A stretch of DNA of 64,000 bases from positions 40,100,970 through 40,164,969 of the forward strand of contig JAVGWX010000011.1 in NCBI GenBank assembly GCA_036924085.1, given 5' to 3'. This DNA comes from Ariolimax columbianus (lineage: Eukaryota; Mollusca; Gastropoda; Stylommatophora; Arionidae). A program made the translations under genes and the position numbers. Every line of letters starts with the position of its first letter. The first letter of the stretch is position 1. Under the pieces are notes generated by a model that worked only from the letters and a program-made list of their open reading frames with translations, was not told where the DNA came from and made no database searches. Shown here in pieces: positions 1 through 11,540 of the stretch.

Positions 1-395
1 ACGATCTCTTTGAGAATGGGGTAAAACTGGGTCGTCGCTTTTCGAAAAAATGTCTTCTCGCGACTCAAATCGGATCCCTTTCAGCAGAATTTTCAGGAGA
101 ATAGGGAACCTGTCGGACATGAGGAAGGTTGTGTTTGGCCAAGAAAGTCTGAATCAGATGCAAAGAATGGGCGTGTGTGTTGTCACGAAGGAGCTTCCCA
201 ATTCCCGTTGTCCACAGGTTGTATGCGTCGAACAGCATCACGAAGGTTGCGGATGACCTCCAGGTAGTACTCTTTGGTAATGTTTTAACCTTGTAATGCG
301 CGCTCGTAATACACAGCATAAAGGGAGTAAAGAAAACCGGTCAACATGACTTTGACATTGCGTCATTTCGTAGTGAACGGGAACCTGACGTATGC
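1..395 (-). pseudogene. mariner-like transposase fragment, C-terminal half
   Basis: Read on the minus strand, the segment encodes pieces of a mariner-type transposase. These include an ITKEYYLEVIRNLRDAV-like stretch, HLIQTFLAKHNLP and a YSP motif just before the last catalytic Asp region, scattered over two frames with stops. The same family recurs at 43153-43916, which also shares the non-coding stretch around 340-365. The left end is cut by the window edge; the right end runs into a minisatellite. No intact open frame, so it is dead. Confidence 0.65.
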
Positions 396-1780
396 CCACT
401 ACACTCAACACTGAAAGGCTGACTACCAGCGACTGACGGGTGCTCACTACACTCAACACTGAAAGGCGACCAGCGACTGACGTGTGCTCACTACACTCAA
501 CACTGAAAGGCTGACTGCCAGCGACTGACGGGTGCACACTGCACTCAACACTGAAAGGCGACCAGCGACTGACGGGTGCACACTACACTCAACACTGAAA
601 GGCTGACTGCCAGCGACTGACGGGTGCACACTACACTCAACACTGAAAGGCGACCAGCGACTGACGGGTGCACACTGCACTCAACACTGTAAGGCTGACT
701 ACCAGCGACTGACGGGTGCACACTACACTCAACACTGAAAGGCGACCAGCGACTGACGCGTGCACACTACACTCAACAATGAAAGGCGACCAGCGACTGA
801 CGGGTGCTGACAACACTCAACACTGAAAGGTTGACTTCCAGCGACTGACGGGTGTACACTACACTCAACAATGAAAGGCGACCAGCGACTGACGGGTGCT
901 GACTACACTCAACACTGAAAGGCTGACTGCCAGCGACTGACGGATGCTGACTACACTCAAGACTGAAGGGCTGACTACCAGCGACTGACGTATGCACACT
1001 ACACTCAACACTGAAATGCTGACTACCAGCGACTGACGGGTGCACACTACACTCAACACTGAAAGGCGACCAGCGACTGACGGGTGCACGCTACACTCAA
1101 CACTGAAAGGCGACCAGCGACTGACGGGTGCTCACTACACTCAACACTGAAAGGCGACCAGCGACTGACGGGTGCTCACTACACTCAACACTGAAAGGCT
1201 GACTGCCAGCGACTGACGGGTGCACACTACACTCAACACTGAAAGGCGACCAGCGACTGACGGGTGCACACTGCACTCAACACTGTAAGGCTGACTACCA
1301 GCGACTGACGGGTGCACACTACACTCAACACTGAAAGGCGACCAGCGACTGACGGGTGCACACTACACTCAACAATGAAAGGCGACCAGCGACTGACGGG
1401 TGCTGACAACACTCAACACTGAAAGGTTGACTTCCAGCGACTGACGGGTGTACACTACACTCAACAATGAAAGGCGACCAGCGACTGACGGGTGCTGACT
1501 ACACTCAACACTGAAAGGCTGACTGCCAGCGACTGACGGATGCTGACTACACTCAAGACTGAAGGGCTGACTACCAGCGACTGACGGGTGCTGACTACAC
1601 TCAACACTGAAAGGCTGACTGCCAGCGACTGACGGATGCTGACTACACTCAAGACTGAAGGGCTGACTACCAGCGACTGACGTGTGCACACTACACTCAA
1701 CACTGAAATGCTGACTACCAGCGACTGACGGGTGCACACTACACGCAACACTGAAAGGCTGACTGCCAGCGACTGACGCA
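385..1780. repeat. minisatellite, alternating 44- and 48-bp units, with higher-order duplication
   Basis: About 30 tandem copies of a unit containing CCAGCGACTGACGGGTGCAC and ACTCAACACTGAAAGG. Unit spacing is 48 bp when the spacer reads GGCTGACTACC or GGCTGACTGCC, and 44 bp when it reads GGCGACC. The block starting near 685 recurs with matching variant order near 1281, an offset of 596 bp, and a two-unit piece is duplicated again near 1587-1680. Open frames across it are artefacts of the repeat. Confidence 0.95.
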
Positions 1781-2300
1781 ATCTGTCAGCAGAAAAAAAT
1801 GCACGTATGCGCATGATGGTCCCTCTGTACCTCCGTGCCGAAGAACAAAACCCGTTTCATTTGTTTCCGCAGATGTGGGTCGGATCCTTTTTGAACACAT
1901 CTCGTATTTTTGCAAGAAACTGCCGTCTGTCTATGGTTATCCATGGCAATCTTTAGGCCATGGATAATCCATATTAGGGTTATGGTCTGCTCCAATTCAA
2001 TTCTGTATGTCACAGACGTAATTCATTATTGAACCATCAGATGAAGTTGGTAAGGATACATTCTCATTAGGTGACCCAACTAGCGCTATTTTGTCTGGAA
2101 ATGCATTCAGTACAAGGCGTAATGCCGACAATGTTTCTTAGTTTTAAAACTATTTCATACACGTTTGTGCATTCAAAAATATATATATAGTATAGTAGCC
2201 CCTTTCAGTCATGACTAACTATAAAATGATATGACTTGGAGTGATAAAGAAAAAAAAAGCAACAAAAAAACGAAGAAATGTGTATTTAGCTGGGTGTTTT
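1781..2300. other. unannotated spacer
   Basis: No coding similarity, repeat family or RNA signal recognised. It contains a short AT-dinucleotide stretch near 2179-2188. Confidence 0.5.
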
Positions 2301-2400
2301 TCCTTTCTCTTTGCGACGTTGTCGTTTCCTTTCTCTTTGCGACGTTGTCGTTTCCTTTCTCTTTGCGAGGTTGTCGTTTCACTTCTCTGTGCTGCAAGAG
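2301..2400. repeat. 26-bp tandem repeat, about 4 copies
   Basis: The unit begins TCCTTTCTCTTTGCGACGTT and recurs at 2301, 2327, 2353 and (diverged) 2379, an exact 26-bp spacing. It creates short overlapping open frames on both strands that are not genes. Confidence 0.85.
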
Positions 2401-2520
2401 CTTCTCTTCCTCAAGCGCGAGGTGGCCATTCAGGGCACATCATCACTTGGATCGGTCTGCAGCTTCCCAGAATGCCAGACTCGTCCGGCCGACTGCTCTT
2501 TTGTCATTTGCCAACTGTCC

Positions 2521-2725
2521 TTAGAGAATATCTTTAGGTATGCAACCATCTTTGATGCGACGAACATGACCAAGCCATCTTAGTCTTCGCTGCCTAAGTA
2601 GAGTGTACACGCTGGAGAGACCGGTGTGAGAGTGCTTCTCAGCATTTGTCACTCTCTCCTTCCTTGCAATTCCAAGAACGAATGCCAGGCGCTGTAGATG
2701 GAAGGTGTTCTTGTTTGGCATAGGT
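2521..2725 (-). pseudogene. LINE reverse-transcriptase C-terminal fragment
   Basis: On the minus strand a 66-codon open stretch contains LRWLGHVRRIKDGCIPKDIL, preceded by an ITNADVL-like region. This is the well-known conserved segment just after the reverse transcriptase domain in non-LTR retrotransposons (compare 14650-15005 and 39895-40420). It is 5' truncated and isolated. Confidence 0.75.
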
Positions 2726-2837
2726 TGTCAAGCATCGCAACCAATTAAGAGTGTACTGACGTGCATGCATTGTACACCCCATGGCTTTGGTTTTAATAAT
2801 AATTTTTGGTTTTCCCAAACATTTTCAAATAATTCTC

Positions 2838-2960
2838 GAGGAGCTCGTGGCCAAATGGTTTCAGCGGCAGCGGTTCGAATCCCAGATACGGCATATGTTG
2901 TTTTTCTGTTGGGGGTGGAATAAACAAACATAGCGAGCACATGACGTGGCGACAGCAGTG
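2838..2960 (+). repeat. tRNA-derived SINE fragment
   Basis: Contains an A-box-like TGGCCAAATGG and a near-perfect B box GGTTCGAATCCC only about 15 bp later. The anticodon arm of the ancestral tRNA therefore appears deleted. No cloverleaf can be formed, so this is a SINE head rather than a tRNA gene. Confidence 0.55.
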
Positions 2961-3344
2961 GCGACGCGGCCTATAGTTCTCAGCTTATAAAACCCCTCGA
3001 CTACCCCAGCAATGGTAAAAAGTCGTAGTACAATAGAAGACTGCAGTCTTCTACTGTTCAAGCAGTTGTTGTTTTCAAGCAGTTTTTTTTCTTCAAATAA
3101 TACTGAGAGAACAACAAGCTACATAAGAACAGTAACAGTCAGCATGAATAGGTGCTTGTCATGGATTGAGCACACTAAAACAGCACACAAATTGAATAAG
3201 TTTCGCCATCTGTTTACAGAAGACCATCATTGGCAAGGCAAGAACACGATCGCTGGACTCATGTGCATGTCGCAAAATATGATTTGAAGAGGGTTGTACA
3301 TGGTGTTTGCAACCTCGTTATGTAAAATCGAACGGCTTGAGAAA

Positions 3345-3625
3345 ATGAATCTTGGCTTGGCTTCGTTCGTTCTGCCACTACCAACCCCTGAAATGGCTTA
3401 ATTAGCAGAATGTAGTCCAGAGAACGGAATGCCTTGTGTCGTAGTTTACAGCTTGACTGCGATATTTGCAGCTTTCGGTCCAACACATCCGACTTCAGCA
3501 AGAATTTTGTTGAGTACCAGGTTAGTATTCCCTCTTCGATCCCTTCTCCTTAGGCAGTCTGCCCTGCTGTAGCCTGTTATCCAGGATCATCGCCTGGAGG
3601 TGTAGAAGGGTCTTGTGAGAGCAGA
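3345..3625 (-). repeat. SINE-D copy
   Basis: Reverse-complement copy of the dispersed element best seen at 57685-58020. It shares the stretches about the 'scored' TGTGTCGGACCGAAAG-like core, the AACTACGACACAA-like segment and the GATCGAAGAGGG stretch. No coding capacity. Confidence 0.75.
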
Positions 3626-3667
3626 CATATTTACAGTATAGGAAAATTTACAATGATGACTCATTTG

Positions 3668-3733
3668 TGCTGAAGGACTTCTTCTTCTTCTACTTCTTCT
3701 TTTTCTTCAATTTCGTCTTTTTCTTTTTCTTAC

Positions 3734-3769
<36 letters not shown>

Positions 3770-3960
3770 TCCTCCTTCTTCTTCTCCTCCTACTCGTCCT
3801 CATCCATCTTCTTCTTCGTCTTCCTTCTCCTTTTTCTTCCTCCTCCTCTTCCTCTCCCTCCTCCTTCATTCTCTTCTTCGTCGTTCTCCTCTTCCTTCTT
3901 TTTCTTCCTCGTCCTCCTCCTTATTACTATTATTTCTGTTTCTCCTTTTCTTCTTCATAA
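3668..3960. repeat. TTC/CTT-rich pyrimidine tract
   Basis: About 290 bp of almost pure pyrimidine on the + strand, mainly CTT and CCT triplets. The open frame of F/L/S residues across it is an artefact. Such mirror-like purine/pyrimidine tracts can form triplex DNA (inference). Confidence 0.9.
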
Positions 3961-4249
3961 CTTTTCACCTCACTTATTGAAAGATCCGCCCGACACTGCC
4001 ATTGATCCCTTAAGCTATATCATTTTCAGAACGCATGTGTCCAGTCAAAAGCAGTGGCGGCTTCGATACAACTTTTTTTTCTTGATAAAGTTGCCAGACA
4101 CAGGCACAATCATCTTTAGTCGTCTTTAATTGTATTTTGAGAAGGTGACAACGGTAATGTTGTGTTCATCAAGTGTACCACTCAGTTGAGAAAGGTATGC
4201 CAATGGGGTCAAATGAGAAGGTCAGGCTAACGATTATGTCACGCTAGAG

Positions 4250-5035
4250 AAAACGGGTGACATGTAGCCGTAGTGAGAAACAGACAGGCAGTCATAGTGA
4301 GCAGCAGACAGGTAGCCGTAGTGAGAAACAGACAGGTAGCCGTGGTGAGAAACAGACATGTAGTCATAGTAAGCAGCAGATAGGTAGCCATAGTGAGCAA
4401 AGACAGGTAGCCATAATGAGACATACATGAAGATATAGTGAGATGGTTAAATAACCATATGGAGATACGGATAGGTAGCCATAGTGAGACATAGACAGGC
4501 AGCCACAATGAGACACAGACAGACAGCCATAGTGAGACACAGACAGACAGCCACATTAAGAAACAGCCAGGTAGCCATAATGAGGCACGGACAGACATCA
4601 ACAGTAAGACCAAGCCAGCTAGCCATAGTAAGCAACAGACATGTACCCATAGTGAGATCCACACTGGAAGCCATAATGAAACCCATTCGGTAAATGTAAC
4701 CACAGTGAGACTCAGACAGGTAGCGGTAGTGAGCAGTAGATAGGTAGCCACAGTGAGCAGGAGACAGGTAGCTATAGTGAGCAGGAGACATGTAGCTATA
4801 GTGAGCAGTAGACAGGTAGCCACAGTGAGCAGGAGACAGGTAGCTATAGTGAGCAGTAGACAGATAGCTATAGTGAGCAGTAGACAAGTAGCCACAGTGA
4901 GCAGGAGACAGGTAGCTATAGTGAGCAGTAGACAGGTAGCCACAGTGAGCAGGAGACAGGTAGATATAGTGAGCAGGAGACAGATAGCCATAATGAGTAG
5001 TAGACAGGTAGTCATCGCAGATTCAGACAGCTTTC
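4250..5035. repeat. 24-bp minisatellite, about 32 copies
   Basis: The unit contains GACAGGTAGCCATAGTGAG. The right part (4730-5000) is nearly homogeneous, with alternating AGCAGTAGACAG and AGCAGGAGACAG variants; the left part is more diverged. Because 24 is divisible by three, open frames of up to 283 codons appear on both strands. They encode only the repeat. Confidence 0.93.
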
Positions 5036-5096
5036 CATAATGAAATCTAAACGGTATATGTTGCCATGTAAAATTCATATATGTACACATGTTTGC

Positions 5097-5170
5097 ACGG
5101 GAGAGAAGAGACGAAGAAAGAAAGATGGAGAGAGAGGGAGAGAGAACGAAAGAGAAACGGAAGAAGGAGT
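5097..5170. repeat. GA-rich purine tract
   Basis: Imperfect AGAGA/GAAAG tract on the + strand immediately right of the 24-bp array. Confidence 0.75.
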
Positions 5171-6320
5171 TGGAAGGAGGGTGGACGTCTTCGTACCTCT
5201 AACGCCATCAACAAACACACTCCCCCTAATAAAACAGAACACAACTCACAGAGAATGGAAATAACATGAAAATGGTTCACTTTACAAGATTGATCTTTTT
5301 AGAAACCTATTTACTTCGGAACATTTTTATAATTTGGACAAAGATCGCTGTTATTTTCTGTGTTAACATTATATTTTCTATTCGGGACATTTACTTTCCC
5401 TTCATTCATGTTCAGATCATGAAAAAAGCATATCAAATTTTGTCATAAAACTCCTGCCAAGAAATTACAACTGAGATTGCTTTCCAGATCATAAATCTAC
5501 AAGGAGGGTCGACAGGATCTTGAAATTCAAACACAGGCCTTGAGACACAACGAAGCGAAGTTCAACAAAAGGCAGGCGAGATTACGTGAGACCAATAAAG
5601 GGGACATGAGAAAACTGTGTTCTGGCGTTGGTGTTAAAGAAACAGGCTAAACTAGGCAACAACAGTTGACTTCTGTCCTGCTGGGTTGGCACTGTCTTGC
5701 CCGCTTTCTCCGAGAATGTCCCCATTGTTCTGGCTACTATTTTGGGAATCAAATCTGGTCACAGTTTGATGTAAAATGCAAGGAGGTTGTGTTTGTGTGT
5801 TAGTCTTGGACTTGCAGTTAGTTTCAACATTACGGAAAGACAGCCAACTCAGTGCATTTATTCTTGGAATGTCCATATCGTTAAAGGTTTGTATTTATTG
5901 TAGTTTGCTATTCCTGTGTCTCGAGGAGTCTTGAAATAGAAACTGTCCTTAAGTTGGCTTAATGTAACCAGGTGCAAATCTGCTTGATGCTGTTCTTATA
6001 CATTGTATCGAAACACACACTCTCACACACATTCACACACACAAGCAAACCTTCTCGATGGCTGGCCAATACTTAAATTCAAAGGAAACCCGATGGGTCC
6101 TCATTTGATATTAAATGTTCTAGGACGAGTAGTCTTTATTCTGTGAGAGAATTTTCTAACAATAATTGATCGCTTGTTTATCAGACTAGTGTATTGGTCA
6201 TTATTCTCTACAATCGAGTGTTATCATTTTGATGATTCAAGATTTAAATGTAAGTATTAAACGTGTAACGTTGTGTTTGATGGTTTTGTAAATATACTAT
6301 TTCTCGAACTCGGTAGTATA
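5171..6320. other. unannotated spacer
   Basis: No recognisable gene or repeat family apart from a short CA-rich stretch at about 6013-6045. A 74-codon minus-strand open frame (5652-5876) has no recognisable motif and is not called. Confidence 0.5.
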
Positions 6321-6324
6321 ATTT

Positions 6325-7080
6325 ATCACACTCAAGTCGACCCAGCTGTAAATTAGTACCTAGTATATGACTAGGGAAGATAGAGAGGGCCAGAAAAATA
6401 ACTGGCTAACCTATCTCATACAAGTTGGGACTTAGTATACTGAAGTCTACAGCTTCATTCCATGACAGTAGTGTAACTACTATGGGACAAACCTTAATTG
6501 AAGTCTTTAACAACTTCATTCCCCGACAGTAGTACATATAATATGGGGCAAACCTTGACTTAGTATGTAACCGATACGTTCCAATCGACCTAGCTGTAAA
6601 TGGATACTTGGCGTGTTGTTAGGGAATGAAAGGCAGTGTGGGGCCGAAGATGCAGCAGGAAATGAGCTGACAGCAGCCCAGCGACTCATGACCGACTGAT
6701 ACTGATTGCATCAGGGTCTGTGGCTCATAACTGACCAATACGCTACTCTGTCTCCAAGTAATGGTCCTGGAAAAAGACTGCAACCACGCAGGCTGGATAA
6801 AAGATTATGGATCGAAGAGGACAGGCAAATCCGGTCCCAAAGAAATTACGTGCCGAAATCGGATGTGTCGGACCGAAAGGCGCAGATATCGTAAACTAGC
6901 TGTAAACTGTCACACAAAGTCACCTAATCCTTCTTATGGCGAACGCTGAAGAAAAAGAAAAAAAGAAGAATAAGAAGAAGAAAAGCATCAAGGAATGGAG
7001 CAGGTCACCCCACCTCACAAACAAACTGTGGCCTCGTACAGTGAAGCCTCTAACACTCAATCCCCGACAGTAGTGTATAT
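6325..7080 (+). repeat. SINE-E copies, interrupted by a SINE-D
   Basis: A GTCGACCCAGCTGTAAAT core at about 6337 and a second, diverged core near 6577 are followed by the typical E tail with CCCGACAGTAGTGTA. The second copy is split: its left part ends near 6605-6630. Its right part (CACCCCACCTCACA..., then the CCCCGACAGTAG tail) resumes near 7000, with a SINE-D in between. Confidence 0.7.
6630..6995 (+). repeat. SINE-D inserted in SINE-E
   Basis: Contains ATGAGCTGACAGCAGCC near the left end, GATCGAAGAGGACAGG and TCGGATGTGTCGGACCGAAA internally, and a long AAG/GAA-rich tail at 6940-6995. Orientation +, tail at the right. It sits inside a SINE-E and is therefore the younger insertion. Confidence 0.75.
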
Positions 7081-7099
7081 TTCTTTTATGTTTTGGGAA

Positions 7100-7510
7100 T
7101 AGTTTCCAGAGATTTATGTCAAATCTTCTAGACTTCTAGTCTGTGTGAACGACGGGAATGTACAATGTTACGACGCATTATTCTAGCTTAGAGGAATATT
7201 CACTTATTCACACCTGAACGTCTTGGAATTCTGAACATATTTATTTAAATGAAAAACTTGATATAAGAAGCAAATACTCGTATATAGATACAATTGTAAA
7301 TTCCGGAATTGTTAAAAGATAAACTTGTAAATATAAGTATGGCAACAGCTGCTCAAGCCAGTGCAGCGGCTCTGTAGCATTGTAAGAATATTTGCAAGCT
7401 GATATATCAGCTTCGTGGCGCGAACCAGTTAACTTAAACTAAGTTTCACATCCAAACCAGGACCTTCACCAACAGTTGTCTTCACCCAGAACCGCCCGTT
7501 TGAGAAACAT
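7100..7510. other. unannotated AT-rich spacer
   Basis: No gene or repeat family recognised. Confidence 0.5.
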
Positions 7511-7514
7511 ATGT

Positions 7515-8515
7515 AATACCATGCACAGACCTATTTCACATAACACGACAAAATACCAAAACACAGAGCTATTTCACGTAACACGACAAAATACCAAACA
7601 CAGACCTATTTCACATAACACGACAAAATACCAAACACAGACCTATTTCACACAACACGACAAAATACCAAACGCAGACCTATTTCACATAACATGACAA
7701 AATACCAAACACAGAGCTATTGCACATAACACGATAAAATACCAAACACAGATCTATTTCACATAACACGACAAAATACCAAACACAGAGCTATTACACA
7801 TAACACGAAAAATACTAAACACAGAGCAATTGCACATAACACGTCAAAATACCAAACACAGAGCTATTGCACATAACACGACAAAATACCAAACACACCT
7901 ATTTCACATAACACGACAAAATACCAAACACAGACCTATTTAACATAACATGACAAAATACCAAACACAGAGCTATTGCACATAACACGACAAAATACCA
8001 AACACAAAGCTATTGCAGATAACACGACAAAATACCAAAAACAGACATATTTCACATAACACGGCAAAACACCAAACACAGAGCTATTGCACATAACACG
8101 ACAAAATACCAAACACAGACCTATTTCACATAACACGACAAAATACCAAACACGACCTATTTCACATAACATGACAAAATACCAAACACAGACCTATTGC
8201 ACATAACACGACAAAATACCAAACACAGAGCTATTGCACATAACAGGACAAAATACCAAACACAGAGCTATTGCATATAGCATGACAAAATACCAAACAC
8301 AGAGCTATTGCACATAACAGGACAAAATACCAAACACAGAGCTATTGCATATAGCATGACAAAATACCAAACACAGAGCTATTGCACATAACAGGACAAA
8401 ATACCAAACACAGAGCTATTGCATATAGCATGACAAAATACCAAACACAGAGCTATTGCACATAACACGACCTAGAACCAAACACAGAACCTATTGCATA
8501 CAGCACAACAAACAA
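7515..8515. repeat. 37-bp satellite array, about 27 copies
   Basis: Unit of 37 bp containing ACACGACAAAATACCAAACA and CTATTTCACATA or CTATTGCACATA (anchors at 7584, 7621, 7658). In 8235-8455 the array changes to a 74-bp dimer. There an ATAACAGGAC unit alternates with an ATAGCATGAC unit for about three periods. Confidence 0.95.
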
Positions 8516-8814
8516 TCAATATAACCTGTGATTTAGGAAAGACAGTGCGTAGTTTATTTTAGCAACAATAACAAAAACAATCGGCAAGATAAGGGCTATA
8601 AACAGTGCTCTAGTCGGGTAGCCACATATAAGAGCGACATGCTTAGTTATTCTTCTGCGTTCAGTCTTGTTGGTCATGCTAGATCTGTAGTCCCACTACT
8701 AGGACGAAGCTCATAGTCTCCTCCAGGTCCGGGTAGAGTCCCACAGCTGGGCGGGTCATGTAGTCCGTATACCGGACCATTGACTGTCAAAATTACTTTT
8801 TTTTGTGGTAAGAT

Positions 8815-9147
8815 GCAGGGGAATACACGCTTCCTTATGGGCCAAACGAAGCGCTTCAAAGACACGCTTAAGGCATATAAAGCCTTTGGCATTATACCCG
8901 ACGCTATGGAAGCTGCCGCGCAAGACCGAGCAGATTAGCGCACATCACTTCATCAAGGTGTAGCGTCACGAGAAGCATCAATCAAATCAGCAGCTTAACA
9001 ACGGAGATAGGCTAGAAAATCTCGTGACTTGAAGCCTTCACACCAGGCGCACATTTCCCTGCCTGCACTGCTCGAGGTATTTGCACACCCACATCGGGCT
9101 CCTCAATCATCTTCAAACTTATCGACTGACAACATTTTCTGGACGGC
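8815..9147 (+). pseudogene. LINE 3' end with C2H2 zinc-finger remnant
   Basis: The + strand encodes GQTKRFKDTLKAYKAFGI, then an IPDAMEAAAQDRAD-like stretch and HQGVASREAS. After a frame change comes CLHCSRYLHTHIGLLNHLQT, a C2H2-like finger. This order is typical of the end of one group of invertebrate non-LTR elements (family knowledge). Stops and frameshifts make it a dead, 5'-truncated copy. It ends at the (GA)n tract. Confidence 0.75.
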
Positions 9148-9148
9148 G

Positions 9149-9214
<66 letters not shown>
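9148..9214. repeat. (GA)n microsatellite
   Basis: About 31 uninterrupted GA dinucleotides, directly after the LINE 3' end. Confidence 0.97.
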
Positions 9215-9217
<3 letters not shown>

Positions 9218-9454
9218 TATTTATCATACGTGATGAACAAACATCATCATCACCTGTTTTAGTGTGACTGTCTATATTGCTGCTTGTCCGCACGTTTCTA
9301 TCTGTTTAAGCGTTATATTTATTAGTATAATTATTTATCCCTGTGTTAATCTTCATGCCATGTGAAGTGGAGTTAATAATATTAAAAAGTTAGTACAGGA
9401 AAGAGACCTAGGGGTTATAATAGATCATACAGGTAAGGTGTGACCAAGTCCAGG

Positions 9455-9570
9455 TAGCAGTGAAAAAGACAACTTTTCGGTTTCCAACTGCTGAGGGATT
9501 TTTAGCGTGTGCGACACTGCACACGGGTATCCGATCCCTACTACCCAGAGATCTGTTTATGAGATCATTG
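9455..9570 (-). repeat. SINE-B fragment
   Basis: Matches the SINE-B body (compare 53150-53230), with TTTCCAACTGCTGAGGGATT and CTACCCAGAGATC. Only the middle part is kept; the tRNA head and LINE-like tail are not seen. Confidence 0.65.
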
Positions 9571-9624
9571 TCGAAGCTTTTCTGAATCAAAATTTTAGAT
9601 CTAATTAAGTTCTCATTGTTATTT

Positions 9625-10200
9625 GGATAGCACCATTGCTACATCAGGAGTCACAGAGACAATTGTCAGGGCTAGAATTCGAAAGGTAATGACAGTGATC
9701 CTGGTACTATGTCATTCAAGAAAATGCAGGAAAATAAAGACTGATTGCCAAGTTAAGTTTGTTAACTACGAATGTCAAGTCAGTACTCCTGTAAGGAGCA
9801 GAAACTTGGAGAACGACAAAGGCAATACAAATGAAAATCCAGTCGTTCGTCAATAAATGTCTTTGGCGGATAATTGGTGTAGGCTGGTAAGACATAGTGA
9901 GGAATGAAGACGTATGGGGAAAGTAGCCAACAACAAGCAGTGGTGAAGCAAATCAAACGTAAGAAATGGAGTTGGATAGGACACCATTAAACGTGACCAA
10001 GCAGGCACCAATATAGAATCCGCAGGAAAAGAGGACGAGAGGTAAACCAAGAAACGCCTGGAGAAGAGACTGAAAATGAACTTCGGTCCCTAGACCTCAA
10101 TTGGAGAGAGACAGAAGGGCAGTTTAAGATCGAATTTGCTGGAGGAGGGTTGTCAATGGCCTATGCCACGAAAGGAACGACGGACAGTGATTGATCGAAG
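9625..10200 (+). pseudogene. LINE reverse-transcriptase C-terminal fragment
   Basis: Across three frames the + strand reads SETWRTTKAIQMKIQSFVNK, then CLWRIIGVGW and an NEDVWGK-like motif. A PQEKRTRGKPRNAWRRDWK stretch and a WPMPRKERR ending follow. These are the conserved landmarks downstream of the reverse transcriptase domain in CR1/Jockey-type LINEs. Broken by stops and frameshifts. Confidence 0.78.
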
Positions 10201-10362
10201 TGCTCAATGTAACGGTTTTTGGGAATCAGAATTTGAGATCTATTTAGTAGTACATAGTCAAGACTATTTAGAGCAAGTAGTGTAATGTTTTGGCATCAAA
10301 ATTGTGTGCCTTTTAAGGAGAATATTGTAATGAATGTTCACACTTCAAATGCCGATATTCAG

Positions 10363-10502
10363 GGGACGGCGTGGCCTAGTGGTTAAGTGGCACGGCTCAC
10401 AATCTGAAGGTGCTGGGTTCGATCACCATCACAGCACCGGCCGTTACCCCGGGGAAGCAAACCATTAGAAAATGCAGGAGGAAGCGGACAATTTTTTTAA
10501 AA
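10363..10502 (+). repeat. SINE-A with 16-bp target-site duplication
   Basis: tRNA-derived head with A box TGGCCTAGTGG and B box GGTTCGATCA, 3'-shortened and ending in an A-rich tail. The 16-bp sequence AAATGCCGATATTCAG occurs at both 10347-10362 and 10503-10518. That is direct evidence of retrotransposition into this site. Confidence 0.88.
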
Positions 10503-10527
10503 AAATGCCGATATTCAGATAAGAAAT

Positions 10528-11200
10528 TCTTCTTCTTCTTCTTCTTCTTACGCTGTCAGAAGTCAACCTTTATTATTTCGAAAAAAAGCAGCGGTCATCC
10601 TGAGGCTGTCGACACTACCATAGAGCTTGTCTAGTGTTGCCACTGGTGATGGCCACATCTGCTTTCTCTGATCCTCGTATGTCGGGCAGTTTTGCAGCAA
10701 TGTTCAGCGGTCAATTTCCCGGTACCACACGAGAATTCTTCAGTGCCACCTATCTTCAGTTTGTTGAATAGGTGATACCTCAGTCTGTTGTGGCCAGTGC
10801 GAAGTCTAAAGACCACGACCTGCTCACTTCTGTTCAACTGGTAATAGGCATCGTGTGTTGTGTAGTAAGTAGGTTCTGTTTCCCATTTGGTCATGTATCT
10901 AGCTATAATAAGCCGTTTTGACTCTTCGTATGTCACACTAGTATCTGGTTGTGGTAGTCTTGCACCTTCTTTTGCCAGTCTGTCTGCCTCCTCGTTGCCT
11001 TGGATGTTGCAGTGGGATGGAACCCACTGTACCACTACTCTTTTTGGTGCGGACTGCTGGCATAGTTGACAGAGTACTGCTCTTAAATCATTAAGTTCAG
11101 TATTTTTCTGGCTTTTTAGTGCTGTGACTACGGCCAGGGCATCTGTGAGCAGGACTATATGGCTTTCATTCCTTTTACCTGTCACCATTTCTTCTACTGC
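10528..11200 (-). pseudogene. LINE-RH copy, 5'-truncated: RNase H and C-terminal domain
   Basis: The minus strand is open for 195 codons (10631-11218). It encodes RNase H landmarks TDALAVVTAL and WVPSHCNIQGNEEADRLA, then the C-terminal FRLRTGHNRLRYHLF segment and a Cys/His cluster. It is nearly the same as 55960-56620. The 3' end carries a CTT/AAG-repeat tail at 10528-10550. TAAGAAAT at 10520-10527 and 11201-11208 looks like an 8-bp target-site duplication. The 5' truncation fits target-primed reverse transcription. Confidence 0.88.
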
Positions 11201-11339
11201 TAAGAAATGATAGAGCAACTGTCTTTCTTACAATGGCATATTCTCTGGATTAAGAAGAACAGCACTAGCAACCTCTTCGAGTTGTTATTGAATGTCCACA
11301 AGGAGTAAGATAATTCGTGCACCCTACAATGAGCGTTAA

Positions 11340-11540
11340 GTGGCAGGTTGCAGGAGCTTTCTCATTTCCCTTGCCTTTTGATGGTGAACCGGGCTCATCC
11401 AGGCGATTGTGCTATGATTGATTTCATCTGCGTGTCACTAACTACTACAGGGATTACGTCAATCCCCCACCTCATTAGCCAGGCTGCCATGAAACAGTCC
11501 GTTTCCAGGGAGACCTACGTTGAAACGAGTTAAGAATCTT
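11340..11540 (-). repeat. repeat S copy
   Basis: Reverse-complement match to 51880-52110, including CCCACCTCATTAGCCAGGCT and GATTTCATCTGCGTGTCACT. Dispersed non-coding family. No tRNA boxes recognised. Confidence 0.7.

Noticed and set aside
4239..5090. 283-codon open frame on the minus strand
   Set aside because: Translates the 24-bp minisatellite (unit divisible by three); both strands are open. Not a gene.
5652..5876. 74-codon minus-strand frame
   Set aside because: No motif, no splice context and no similarity recognised.
7515..8515. CRISPR-like array
   Set aside because: The 37-bp units are contiguous with no unique spacers; eukaryotic satellite. The same applies to the other tandem arrays here.
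10631..11218. Stand-alone RNase H gene
   Set aside because: 195 open codons, but it is a 5'-truncated LINE copy with a repeat tail and flanking duplication.
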